A DNA stretch of 64,000 bases from contig NZ_JAICCF010000001.1 in the NCBI RefSeq assembly GCF_019492185.1, forward strand, positions 1,364,001-1,428,000, in the 5' to 3' direction. Positions 35,308 to 43,912 of the stretch are shown piece by piece. The first letter of the stretch is position 1. Each line of letters starts with the position of its first letter. Source of the stretch: Chitinophaga rhizophila. GTDB taxonomy: Bacteria > Bacteroidota > Bacteroidia > Chitinophagales > Chitinophagaceae. The notes below the pieces were generated by a model that was given only the letters and a program-made list of their open reading frames with translations, made no database searches and was not told the origin of the DNA. The position numbers and the translations under genes are program-made.

Positions 35308-37941
35308 CTACTTGATGTTGATGATTTGTTCAGGCACATTCCAACCTTTTACAGTTACGACTATGTTACCGGATTGGCCTATAGCTTCTCCGCTAATAGT
35401 CACCAGTTTCTCTTCTCCAGGCAGTACGGAAATATAATTATCATTATAAAATACAGGCAGAACACGTTTTTTTGTTTTGCTGTTAACTAGAGAAACGCGG
35501 TTGAAGAACGCAATCGGACCGTTGACAGGATTGCTTATTTTTACAGTAATGCTATCATTCCCAGCCTTTTGGGCAAGTATCTGCACTTTAGCTGTTTCCA
35601 TTTTTTGCAGACCTGAGTAGTTTCCTGTGCTGTCCGGGAACCAGTAAAGGTTGTCATCAATAAGCTGCTTGTCTTTGTCTAACAATCGCGCCGACAGAAA
35701 AACGCCATCTTTTGCACCCATTTTATCGAGGCCACTTTTCACTGAAAGGTATTTCTGCACAGTTTTAGGACTGATTTCGGTGAACACCTGGGTAAGTTGC
35801 GTGCCCTTACCTGCCATATCAAAGGCCGTCAGCTGCAGCATAATATCTGTATGATATTTAAAGGTATTATTGACTGTGAAGATGTTACCATCAGTTGGAT
35901 TGCACATTACATGCAATGGTGCACCTCCGGTACGGTTACCATATAAACATGCATTTGGATCCAGATAGTAATCATACATCTGACCACGTAAAGCAGTCCA
36001 CGGATTTTGTGTTTTCCAAATAATAACTCCTGTATACCAATCCCACATATGAGCGCTAAAGCCTTCCATCAGGGCACGGTACTGATCATAATTTACGAGC
36101 TGAGCCTTGGCAGCAAAGTCTTTTACATCTTTAGGCTTGCCGTATGGGTCAAGATGATTAAAATAAGGAATATATTTATGATAGTCCCATACAGAATCGA
36201 CTCCACCTTTCTTATTTTCAGGAGCTTTCATGTTGGCAGTAGGTATAAATCTCTCCAGAGACTCATAATCTCCAACCCCTACAGATCCAACCTCCGAATT
36301 GAAAGGAAATGTTTTCTCGTTCCAGAAAACAGACATCGGTTGTATATTATAGGGTCCATCTCCATTACCGCCGATCGCATTGTAAGACATACTGTCTGAG
36401 TTGGAGTAATGGAAGAAGAAACGGGTATTGTCTAACACAGCTAAAGAATCCTTTATAGCGTTCAAAATATCAACCGGAGGTGTAATTTCATTACCACCAC
36501 ACCAGAAAGCCAGAGAAGCATGGTTGCGCAACATTTTAATCTGGTCAGCCGCTGACTCAATGAAAAGGCTATGATTGTCAGGATAACGACGGCGAATCCA
36601 TTGGTCCTCTTTCTTCAGTGGATCAACCCATCTTCCATTACAATCTCCAGACATCCAAAAATCCTGGAATACAAGCATTCCATATTTGTCACAGGCTTCG
36701 TAAAACTCTGGTCTTTCAGTTAAACTTCCACCCCAGATACGTATGAGGTTCAAATTCATATCCCTATGGAAACGCACTTCTGCGTCGTAACGCTCTTTAC
36801 TGAACCGGAACATTGCATCGGAAGTTATCCAGTTACCACCTTTGATAAAAATCTTCTGACCGTTTACAGCTACCTCCCGGCTATTAGTATGCCCGTTCCA
36901 ATAGGTCTGGATTTCACGTACGCCAAAGCTGATATCTTCAGTATCATCAATGCCATTATCATCTACAAATTCCAGTTGAAGATTATATAGCTGTTGTGGA
37001 CCATAGCCACTAGGCCACCACAGCTTTGGGTCTTTAAGCTCCAGATCTGGTAAATCTATTGTAGTCATCGAAGTTGCCGCTAGCGTTACTTTCTTTGAAA
37101 TGGTATTACCTGAGAGTTTGTACCGCAATGCACCTTCAACAACCTTAGCAGTAGCATTTTGAAGAGTAGCTTTGACAATAAGCGTAGCAGGTGCTTGCGG
37201 TCCTTCCGGTAAACGAATACCAGGCACTCTAGTGATGACCTGTGGATCTTTAATACGGACAGCCCCTGTCTTCTCAATAGTTACCTTATCCCAAATACCG
37301 GTATTACGATCACGCATTGGCTGGATCCAGTCCCAACCCGCAGTATACTGTGGTCCAACATTTTTTGCAATAGTGCCATCACCACCCTGACCACCATTCG
37401 GGTCACCAACAACAGCAGGCGGATAGACAATAACAGCGAGTCTATTCTTCCCATCTTTTGCCAACCATTGGGTGATGTTGTATGAGTGTCTGAGATAAGT
37501 GCCAAAGTGAGTAGCGTTATTAATTCGATGCCCATTCACATAGATGTCGCAACCATCGTTTACTCCTCTAAAGTGCAGCCATACCTGTCCGTCAGCGGCC
37601 GGTTTCTGCTCAGTAAAATCTTTTACAAACCAATAAGTATAATGATCTTTTCCGGTGGTATAAATGTCCGGAATACGCTCATTGTTCATCCCATAAAAGG
37701 GATCTGGCACCAGCTGATTATTAAGCAGAGTAGTCAAAACTGTACCTGGTACCGTTGCCGGCATCCATCCTGATAGTTTGTAAGAAGGCGTAGAAAGCGC
37801 TTCTCCCTTGACAGTAACCTTTGCAATGTTATTACACTGCCAGCCGCTGTTTAATTCATACTGGCTTTGCGCAGCCAATGGTAAAAAAGGTGCTAATAAG
37901 AGACCTGTAACATTCAATAATTTCCGAACCATAATGTGCAT
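35308..37941 (-). CDS. Secreted glycoside hydrolase family 2 (beta-mannosidase / exo-glucosaminidase type)
   Basis: An 877-residue periplasmic enzyme removing beta-linked sugars from chain ends. Signal peptide to about 26 (LPLAAQSQ). Jelly-roll sugar-binding domain (about 50-225: GWMPATVPGTVLTTL, LHFRGVNDGCDIYVNG), Ig-like domain (to about 345), then the TIM barrel with GGNWITSDAMF, NLIRIWGGSLTE, the acid/base Glu485 in WCGGNEITPP and the nucleophile Glu550 in FNSEVGS, and C-terminal beta domains. The NEITPP motif and length fit the CsxA-like exo-beta-D-glucosaminidase / beta-mannosidase branch better than beta-galactosidases; chitosan or mannoglycans are likely substrates, which suits a Chitinophaga-like host. 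Own promoter and terminator make it a single-gene unit. Confidence 0.9.
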   Translation of the reverse strand: MHIMVRKLLNVTGLLLAPFLPLAAQSQYELNSGWQCNNIAKVTVKGEALSTPSYKLSGWMPATVPGTVLTTLLNNQLVPDPFYGMNNERIPDIYTTGKDHYTYWFVKDFTEQKPAADGQVWLHFRGVNDGCDIYVNGHRINNATHFGTYLRHSYNITQWLAKDGKNRLAVIVYPPAVVGDPNGGQGGDGTIAKNVGPQYTAGWDWIQPMRDRNTGIWDKVTIEKTGAVRIKDPQVITRVPGIRLPEGPQAPATLIVKATLQNATAKVVEGALRYKLSGNTISKKVTLAATSMTTIDLPDLELKDPKLWWPSGYGPQQLYNLQLEFVDDNGIDDTEDISFGVREIQTYWNGHTNSREVAVNGQKIFIKGGNWITSDAMFRFSKERYDAEVRFHRDMNLNLIRIWGGSLTERPEFYEACDKYGMLVFQDFWMSGDCNGRWVDPLKKEDQWIRRRYPDNHSLFIESAADQIKMLRNHASLAFWCGGNEITPPVDILNAIKDSLAVLDNTRFFFHYSNSDSMSYNAIGGNGDGPYNIQPMSVFWNEKTFPFNSEVGSVGVGDYESLERFIPTANMKAPENKKGGVDSVWDYHKYIPYFNHLDPYGKPKDVKDFAAKAQLVNYDQYRALMEGFSAHMWDWYTGVIIWKTQNPWTALRGQMYDYYLDPNACLYGNRTGGAPLHVMCNPTDGNIFTVNNTFKYHTDIMLQLTAFDMAGKGTQLTQVFTEISPKTVQKYLSVKSGLDKMGAKDGVFLSARLLDKDKQLIDDNLYWFPDSTGNYSGLQKMETAKVQILAQKAGNDSITVKISNPVNGPIAFFNRVSLVNSKTKKRVLPVFYNDNYISVLPGEEKLVTISGEAIGQSGNIVVTVKGWNVPEQIINIK

Positions 37942-37986
37942 GAAAAGATTTTTTTAGGCAGAAAGTGCCAACATTCACTGATAAAA

Positions 37987-38018
37987 CAAAAATATAGGTT
38001 GAAAGCTCAAAATCAAAA
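37987..38018 (-). promoter_or_regulatory. Bacteroidota-type promoter of the GH2 gene
   Basis: On the minus strand TTTTG (38014-38018) and TATTTTTG (37987-37994) match the -33 and -7 elements with 19-bp spacing. The start point would be near 37981 and the leader about 40 nt. Confidence 0.75.
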
Positions 38019-38183
38019 TGCGAACAGGCTAATATTGGATAGGCGGTAACTTAGCTGAACAAATATTAATTATTTAACATAATTAGAAGTTAGCTATCAT
38101 TTGTAATTTTCAACTATTTAGATACGGCCAATAATTTAGTCTCGACTAGTAAAAATACTTACCGAAAGGTGAACTGCTTTAAA

Positions 38184-38214
38184 TAAAAAAGGTGAAAAGT
38201 GATAAAATCACCTT
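38184..38214 (-). terminator. Intrinsic terminator of the Gfo-HEAT-lipoprotein operon
   Basis: A 7-bp stem (AAGGTGA with TCACCTT, 38189-38195 and 38208-38214) around a 12-nt A-rich loop, followed on the minus strand by TTTTATTT. It lies 30 bp after the stop of the lipoprotein gene. Confidence 0.6.
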
Positions 38215-38243
38215 CCACCCTTATATGGCAATTGATAAATTTA

Positions 38244-38651
38244 TTATATAGGGTCAGATTCCACTATTACCACCTTAGTATATATTGTTGAAGTAGGAGG
38301 ATCGATCGTTGCGCCATCTGCTCTCTGAACTTCCAGGTAGATCGTTCCTGGTTTGTAAGTGTATACAAAAGTTGAACCATTAAATACATCAGGAATAGCT
38401 TCCCAGGTTACTTTATCTGAAGAGATGTAAACAAGTATACCGCTATTGCGATTTGCATAATCATCTATTTCAGGTACAGGAATCGGTGCATACCAGGTTT
38501 TGGAATCAGAATCAAATTGCCATGCTGATGCCTGCACATCAAACTGAATAGTTCTATTAGGTATGACAGCTTCCTGGGTAATATATTCTTTAGTGCAGCT
38601 GGAGAATACAAGACCCAACAACAGCATGGGCAGAAGCAACAGTGATTTCAT
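38244..38651 (-). CDS. Small lipoprotein, function unknown
   Basis: A 135-residue lipoprotein. The frame is open 51 codons further upstream, but the ATG at 38651 starts a proper lipoprotein signal (MKSLLLLPMLLLGLVFSSC) and avoids overlap with the HEAT gene. The mature part (RTIQFDVQASAWQFDSDSKT, later SGILVYISSDKVTWEAIPDV and YKPGTIYLEVQRADG) is beta-rich and resembles small periplasmic beta-sandwich proteins; no named family recognised. It is the third gene of the Gfo/Idh/MocA - HEAT operon and ends in a hairpin terminator, so it probably acts in the same envelope process. Confidence 0.7.
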   Translation of the reverse strand: MKSLLLLPMLLLGLVFSSCTKEYITQEAVIPNRTIQFDVQASAWQFDSDSKTWYAPIPVPEIDDYANRNSGILVYISSDKVTWEAIPDVFNGSTFVYTYKPGTIYLEVQRADGATIDPPTSTIYTKVVIVESDPI

Positions 38652-38745
38652 AAAAGAGAAATATTGATAGTGATATAATATAGATTGATATAATAAACGA
38701 TCATAAGATATCCGATAAATAACAAATACGATGCCACAAAAGCGG

Positions 38746-40194
38746 TCACTCCCTGATAGCCTTAAGTGCTGCCCTGGCAGCCGATATGACGGTAGCATCT
38801 TCACTTGCCAGTAGTCTGCTGATAAATTGCTCTTTGTCTACCGCCTTTTTACTGACCAATACATCGAGCAATATAAGCTGAGCAGCAGGCGGCACGTGTA
38901 ACATAGCTACAGCTACAGATCCGGACACATCCCGGCTTCTGATATGTAGTAAGGCATTACCTATCGCTTTTAATTCAGCAGTATCGGCTGTTTTTATAGC
39001 TACAAGCAATGGGCTGAGCATTTCCATACTCTGCACTTGTGCAGCAGCATTTATCGCCGCTAATCTTACCAGCTGACTACTGTCTTTTAACGCTTTGGTA
39101 AACAATGATATTGCGATACGCTGCTTGCTTTCTGCCAACATGGTTATTATAGTAGCCTTGAGCTCTCCTTCAGTAGTTGCTGCTTTGTCCGTCCACATAG
39201 ATGCGCTAACTGCGTTTATGTTCCTTGCAGCCATAGCAAGCGCAGCACCTCGATACTCTCGGTTCTTATCATCAGCAGCCGTGATAAGTGTTCGTGTTGC
39301 ATTCTCTCCCATCACATCAACAATTATTTTCAATGCAGCAATCCGGATATGAGCGACACTATCTTCCTTACACTTTCTTAGTACATTATTAGCCGCCGTC
39401 ACTGCAGGTGCTGTCGGCCAGTTATTGGCAAGGTTTGACGCAAATAACAGATAAGCGGCTGTTGCACCTGTTATATCGTTACCAAAGTTAACTTTCTCTG
39501 CGGCTGCCGCCAGCAATGGTTCACTATCTTCACTTGCTATATTTGCGAGTGCGAAAAGCGCAGCTCTTTTTAACACAGGATCGTCAGACTTTGCACGCAA
39601 CATTATACCAGGTTCTGCACCTAGGTGACGCAGCTGGCCCAATGCCTTTACTAAACTTATTTCACTTGCACCCTTAGCCTTATCGAGAGCTATTTCCATA
39701 GCTGTTACTGCGGCCGGACTTTTTATCTGCACCAAAGCGCGTATAGCGGGGTCGGAAAAACGCGAATTTAACAGATATGGCTTTAATAAGGGAACAGCCT
39801 TGTTATCCCCAAATATTTGCAGTAGTTCTATGAGAAAGATTTTGTTGTTAGCATCAGTTGTCATGGGGAGCGCTTTACTCCAGGCTTTTATAGCCCTGCC
39901 TCGCAAGGTGTCACGCAATGCAGCAGATACAAATTTTGCATACCCTGCCAGAGCAAATTGTAATGATGTATTGTCTCCTTTACCAGCAGGCTGGAGCATG
40001 GTAGCCATTTCAGTCAAACCGTTTATTCCCAGTTTAGATATTGCTAACATGCAACTATCCTGTTGCTGCTGATCCTTGGCCGGCAACAACTTCAATATAC
40101 GATTAATACTAGCAGCATATGGATGCGGTATCTGTTGGGCGAATAACCTTGGGCTGTTGCACAAGAAAATAGCTAATAGTATAATTTTTTTCAT
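38746..40194 (-). CDS. Secreted HEAT-repeat protein
   Basis: A 482-residue periplasmic or surface protein with a signal peptide (about 1-20, CNSPRLFAQQ) followed almost entirely by HEAT-like helical repeats of about 30 residues, for example DPAIRALVQIKSPAAVTAME, DPVLKRAALFALANIASEDS, VAHIRIAALKIIVDVMGENA and SSQLVRLAAINAAAQVQSME. Such solenoids bind proteins. No catalytic domain. It begins 16 bp after the oxidoreductase gene and is followed by a small lipoprotein, so these three are an operon. HEAT proteins beside Gfo/Idh/MocA oxidoreductases also occur in sugar-utilisation clusters of Bacteroidota and Planctomycetes; what it binds is unknown. Confidence 0.82.
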   Translation of the reverse strand: MKKIILLAIFLCNSPRLFAQQIPHPYAASINRILKLLPAKDQQQQDSCMLAISKLGINGLTEMATMLQPAGKGDNTSLQFALAGYAKFVSAALRDTLRGRAIKAWSKALPMTTDANNKIFLIELLQIFGDNKAVPLLKPYLLNSRFSDPAIRALVQIKSPAAVTAMEIALDKAKGASEISLVKALGQLRHLGAEPGIMLRAKSDDPVLKRAALFALANIASEDSEPLLAAAAEKVNFGNDITGATAAYLLFASNLANNWPTAPAVTAANNVLRKCKEDSVAHIRIAALKIIVDVMGENATRTLITAADDKNREYRGAALAMAARNINAVSASMWTDKAATTEGELKATIITMLAESKQRIAISLFTKALKDSSQLVRLAAINAAAQVQSMEMLSPLLVAIKTADTAELKAIGNALLHIRSRDVSGSVAVAMLHVPPAAQLILLDVLVSKKAVDKEQFISRLLASEDATVISAARAALKAIRE

Positions 40195-40210
40195 GAAGAT
40201 TTTCTATCTA

Positions 40211-41476
40211 TTACGCCCAATATGCACGGGCAGGTGGGTCTATCAAGTTGTTTGCACCATCATCATAAAGAAATCGTTGTTTTTCCGGATCAAACTCCAG
40301 GGAGCGGCCTAACTGCAAGGCTATCTTGCCCATGTTTACCAACATACAGGAACGATAACCATTCTCTTCATTCAATGCGAAAAGTTTTCTTTCTTTCACA
40401 GACACAAGGAAATCCGTTATCTGAGGTGGTGGATCTGGATAGGCGGCCAGCTTCTTATGTAGATCAGGAATGTCTGATCGGAAACCTGGAAAGAGTTTTC
40501 CTGACGGACCCTCGATAAAGGCGGCCTGCTCATCCCGGCCGTTTGCATCAAGAACGATTCTGCAACCATCCTTGTACGTATATGTGATTCTCCTCCATGT
40601 ACCAACGGCATCTGGATGTTGTTGCGGTGCATCAACCTCTACGGCTACCGGACTAGTGTCATCTTTGCCGAGTATGTACTGTACCGGGTCAAGATAATGT
40701 TGCCCCATATCTCCAAGCCCCCCACCATCATAATCCCAATATCCCCGGAAATGCTGATGTACGCGGTGCGGATGATATGGTTTGTAAGGCGCTGGTCCTA
40801 ACCATCGATCATAATCAAGTTCTACCGGAATTGATACGGGCGGCAAATTGGTCTTGCCTACCCAGTGTTGTTTCCAATCAAATCCTGTGTGCGGACTAAG
40901 TGTTATTGTCAGTGGCCATCCCAGTAAGCCTGCACTTACCAATTTTTTTATTGGTTTAACAGGAGTATTCATCCCGTAGAAATTATCTTCAAACCTAAAC
41001 CAGGTGTTCAGGCGAAACATACGACCGTATTGCTGTACAGCTTCTTTCACTCGCTTACCTTCTCCTATAGTATGTGTCATTGGTTTCTCACACCAGATAT
41101 CCTTTCCCGAACGGGCAGCATCTATCGCAATAGTACCATGCCAATGAGGTGGTGTTGCAATATGTACAATATCAACCTCCGGAAGCTGGAGTAATTCCCG
41201 GTAATCACTAAAAGCCTTTACGCCGCCACCTAATATGTCCTGGGCCTGCTGAAGGTGTCCTTTGTCCACATCACAAATAGCAACAACCCTTGTCCCTGCA
41301 TAGTTGAAATGCACTCTACCCATCGCACCAGTACCGATCACACCTTTCGTGAGCTGATCACTAGGAGCCAAATACCCACGCCCTAACACATGACGCGGCA
41401 CTATCGTAAATGTTGCTACTGCTCCTATCCCATTCCGCAGGAATGTTCTTCTTGACTGATTCTTATTCTGCCCCAT
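40211..41476 (-). CDS. Tat-exported Gfo/Idh/MocA-family oxidoreductase
   Basis: A 421-residue NAD(P)-dependent sugar oxidoreductase. I start it at 41476 (MGQNKNQSRRTFLRNGIGAV): SRRTFLR is a twin-arginine signal, so the protein is folded with its cofactor and exported to the periplasm. The Rossmann part has KGVIGTGAMGRVHFNY, VAICDVD, VDIVHIATPPHWHG and the catalytic-type EKPMTHT of the family; the C-terminal beta-sheet domain has GGGLGDMGQHYLDPV. An upstream extension of 17 codons lacks coding character. Exported members act on oligosaccharides, some by oxidation-elimination-reduction. Substrate unknown. First gene of an operon with the HEAT protein and small lipoprotein. Confidence 0.9.
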   Translation of the reverse strand: MGQNKNQSRRTFLRNGIGAVATFTIVPRHVLGRGYLAPSDQLTKGVIGTGAMGRVHFNYAGTRVVAICDVDKGHLQQAQDILGGGVKAFSDYRELLQLPEVDIVHIATPPHWHGTIAIDAARSGKDIWCEKPMTHTIGEGKRVKEAVQQYGRMFRLNTWFRFEDNFYGMNTPVKPIKKLVSAGLLGWPLTITLSPHTGFDWKQHWVGKTNLPPVSIPVELDYDRWLGPAPYKPYHPHRVHQHFRGYWDYDGGGLGDMGQHYLDPVQYILGKDDTSPVAVEVDAPQQHPDAVGTWRRITYTYKDGCRIVLDANGRDEQAAFIEGPSGKLFPGFRSDIPDLHKKLAAYPDPPPQITDFLVSVKERKLFALNEENGYRSCMLVNMGKIALQLGRSLEFDPEKQRFLYDDGANNLIDPPARAYWA

Positions 41477-41827
41477 GTTGTGATTAAATTGAATACCTGA
41501 CACCAAGATATGAAAATGATTTTGCAAGTGTACATTAATATGATCTCCTGATGATCATTTTGAACAAAATTCTCTATATTCGGCCATGCTGAATGGCCTA
41601 CATTGTTAGCCAAACTCAGAGTTTATTAATCCGTGAAAGACATCGTCCCTGATAACCCATTATGCTAGCTAAAACGTTCCATGTTGTTAACAACAGTTCG
41701 CACTCTGCAAAAAAGAGGAAGTTATAAGTATACCAACAAACAAACTTTACCCGATGTGCTGATATCGGTCCTGCATAAGGCAGCTTGATTATATATAAAT
41801 CTTTTTCCAGAATAACCAGTTATCCAT
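41477..41827. other. Divergent intergenic region
   Basis: 351 bp, AT-rich, between the Gfo/Idh/MocA gene and the MauE-like gene. No full promoter match and no convincing small gene. Confidence 0.4.
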
Positions 41828-42238
41828 ATGACACGCAAACTTATAGTTGATTTACCCGCTGTACTCCTAGTAATGCTATTCACCTATGCAGCACTCAGTA
41901 AATTGCTGCAATACAGTATGTTTCAACATCAACTCGGACAGTCTCCTTTTGTTGCAGATTATGCAAGTACTGTTGTCTGGCTCGTTCCCTTATCTGAACT
42001 ATTAATTGCCGCACTGCTAATAGTTCCTCAAACCAGACTGACAGGACTTTATCTCTCATACGCAATGATGCTATCCTTTACAATTTACATCTATGCTATG
42101 TTACACTACAGTCCATTTATACCCTGTGCCTGCGGCGGGGTACTTTCACAAATGAACTGGAATCAGCATCTCATCTTCAACATCATATTTACCCTTATCT
42201 CGCTTACCGGCATTTTCCTAATACCCGTAAAAAAATAG
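41828..42238 (+). CDS. MauE/DoxX-type redox-associated membrane protein
   Basis: A 136-residue inner-membrane protein with four helices (about 8-24, 44-64, 72-92 and 112-130). Between helices three and four it has PCACGGVLSQM, the Cys-x-Cys-Gly-Gly pattern of the Bacteroidota MauE-like family, and YAALSKLLQY in helix one. MauE proteins support disulfide formation in methylamine dehydrogenase; here no mau genes are present, so a general role in thiol chemistry of exported proteins is inferred. It opens a three-gene plus-strand unit and is 21 bp ahead of the next gene. Confidence 0.82.
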   Translation: MTRKLIVDLPAVLLVMLFTYAALSKLLQYSMFQHQLGQSPFVADYASTVVWLVPLSELLIAALLIVPQTRLTGLYLSYAMMLSFTIYIYAMLHYSPFIPCACGGVLSQMNWNQHLIFNIIFTLISLTGIFLIPVKK

Positions 42239-42259
42239 GGGCCCCTTCAATATAAAACT

Positions 42260-43291
42260 ATGAACCAAAGACTTTATACCATAGTGTTAATAACTATCCT
42301 GACTGGTAGCACAATATTTATACTTGTATACATTTCCAGACGGCCTATTGAAAATAAACACGGCTTCACCCGCATTTTTAGCAAGAATGGAGTCAAGTTA
42401 ATACGTTCAATTAACGTTCCGCATTCGTTATTTATCGCCAGTGGAGATAAGGACACCCTTTATTTCCATAGTGAGGACCCAACCTATGTTCTATACACAG
42501 ACACCGGACTTAATAGTCTAAAGGCGATTCACATTCCAGTTGACAGTCTAAAAAGACAATTAGTCAGCGGCTTTCGCATACACGTTAATCACCCTGACCT
42601 TTATCTATATGCCTACAATGTAGCAAACATAATATGTTATAACATTCATGAAAAAAAGCTATCCTTTATAAACACACAACACAACTATACAAATGCTGTT
42701 CAAATAAATGATACAACGTTTATACTGAAGTACTTCACAGGACATCTCACAGACCAAACCTTTTGCAGATTGAATACTAACACGGGCGCGATTAAAGCGG
42801 CGAACCTGCTAACAGAATCAAATTTATCAGGTAGCGGCACATTACTATATGACCTCAGGCATTTAACACTTGCTTTTGTTCATCATTTCAGCAATAGTAT
42901 CACAATATTTGACACGGCATTCTGTTTGTTGCCAACTGTACATACAATTGACACATTTACACGTTATCGCGCTAATTACCTAGCTCATAATCAGTCAGCT
43001 GGCAATAGCATTTTATATAAGCCTGGCGGAAATTGGATGATGATTAATTACCTCAGCCAGGTTTATGAAGGAAAGATATACGTTAATAGTCTTGTGAAAG
43101 CGGATAATGAGACACTAATAAAGAATAAACACAATACAGTTATTGATGTGTATGATCTATTAAGCGGGAATTATATTGAAAGCTTCTACATACCCTTAAG
43201 AAATGGCGAAGCATTAAATTCTTTTAACGTTTCGGGGAAAAGGCTTATTGTAACCGATCTTACCAGTGTTTCCATATATCAAATGCCCTAA
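42260..43291 (+). CDS. Membrane-anchored protein, possible beta-propeller, function unknown
   Basis: A 343-residue protein with an N-terminal hydrophobic anchor (LYTIVLITILTGSTIFILVY) and a long periplasmic part rich in short beta strands. Repeating phrases such as DTLYFHSEDPTYVLYTDTG, DLYLYAYNVANIICYNIHEK, TNAVQINDTTFILKYF and NTVIDVYDLLSGNYIES fit a six- or seven-bladed propeller, but no named family is recognised. No enzyme motif, few Cys. It sits 21 bp behind the MauE-like gene and is followed 323 bp later by a small secreted Cys protein. The same neighbourhood recurs in Bacteroidota, so a shared function is likely, yet undefined. Confidence 0.65.
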   Translation: MNQRLYTIVLITILTGSTIFILVYISRRPIENKHGFTRIFSKNGVKLIRSINVPHSLFIASGDKDTLYFHSEDPTYVLYTDTGLNSLKAIHIPVDSLKRQLVSGFRIHVNHPDLYLYAYNVANIICYNIHEKKLSFINTQHNYTNAVQINDTTFILKYFTGHLTDQTFCRLNTNTGAIKAANLLTESNLSGSGTLLYDLRHLTLAFVHHFSNSITIFDTAFCLLPTVHTIDTFTRYRANYLAHNQSAGNSILYKPGGNWMMINYLSQVYEGKIYVNSLVKADNETLIKNKHNTVIDVYDLLSGNYIESFYIPLRNGEALNSFNVSGKRLIVTDLTSVSIYQMP

Positions 43292-43614
43292 CTACACTGC
43301 TTACTTAAGCAACAATCAGTACTTTATTTTATCCATACTAGTCATCCAAAGCAATCCACAAAATGAACTTCAATTAAATGCTAATACGGACAAACATTCC
43401 CACGCGAATCTTACATACCAAAGCAAATTCATTTAGTATATTTAACGCGGAGAATACGCAATTAGACTAGCTAAATATTACAAATCGATATCCTAAGCCA
43501 ACATCGGTAAAAATGTATGGATATATTGGCCTATGTCCAAACGAATCAGCCGATTGAGCAAATTTTTCTAAAAACCAAATGCGTTCCACGCGTTGTTAAA
43601 ATCCTGTCCAACAA
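43292..43614. other. Gap before the Cys-rich protein gene
   Basis: 323 bp, AT-rich. No open frame, promoter match or hairpin that I can support; it may hold the promoter or leader of the next gene. Confidence 0.35.
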
Positions 43615-43899
43615 ATGAAAACGGTTAAGCTGAATCCAATTTTATTGGTATTCTTACTTAGCGCTTTGAGCGCATATGCTACGAGCGAACACGCCAATTT
43701 TGTTTCCGAGTGCAGTACTACTGCAATTAGCACTGGAGCCAATATTGACAACGAATGCCCTTACAACGCTAATATACATTGTTGTTACCTAGCCCAGGGT
43801 AGCTCTAGCTTATATGTCATACAAAAGCGAGGCGCTGGGTATGTCACCATTCGTAAGAGTACAAGTTCGATAGTAACAATATTTGGTACAAAACTATAA
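43615..43899 (+). CDS. Small secreted four-cysteine protein (DUF6520-like)
   Basis: A 94-residue protein with a signal peptide (1-22, LVFLLSALSAYA) and four Cys at 33, 48, 56 and 57 (SECSTTA, DNECPYN, IHCCYL) in a short mature part. The layout resembles the DUF6520-type small exported proteins that accompany MauE-like genes in Bacteroidota; that family match is from memory of pattern and is tentative. The adjacent CC pair and the MauE-like protein upstream suggest disulfide-dependent folding. Function unknown: structural peptide, signal or effector are open. Its end is 13 bp from the convergent TlpA-like gene, without a visible terminator. Confidence 0.65.
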   Translation: MKTVKLNPILLVFLLSALSAYATSEHANFVSECSTTAISTGANIDNECPYNANIHCCYLAQGSSSLYVIQKRGAGYVTIRKSTSSIVTIFGTKL

Positions 43900-43912
43900 T
43901 TCTAAGTTGTAA

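Noticed and set aside
38652..38804. N-terminal extension of the small lipoprotein
   Set aside because: It would overlap the HEAT gene by 59 bp and place the clear lipoprotein signal in mid-protein.
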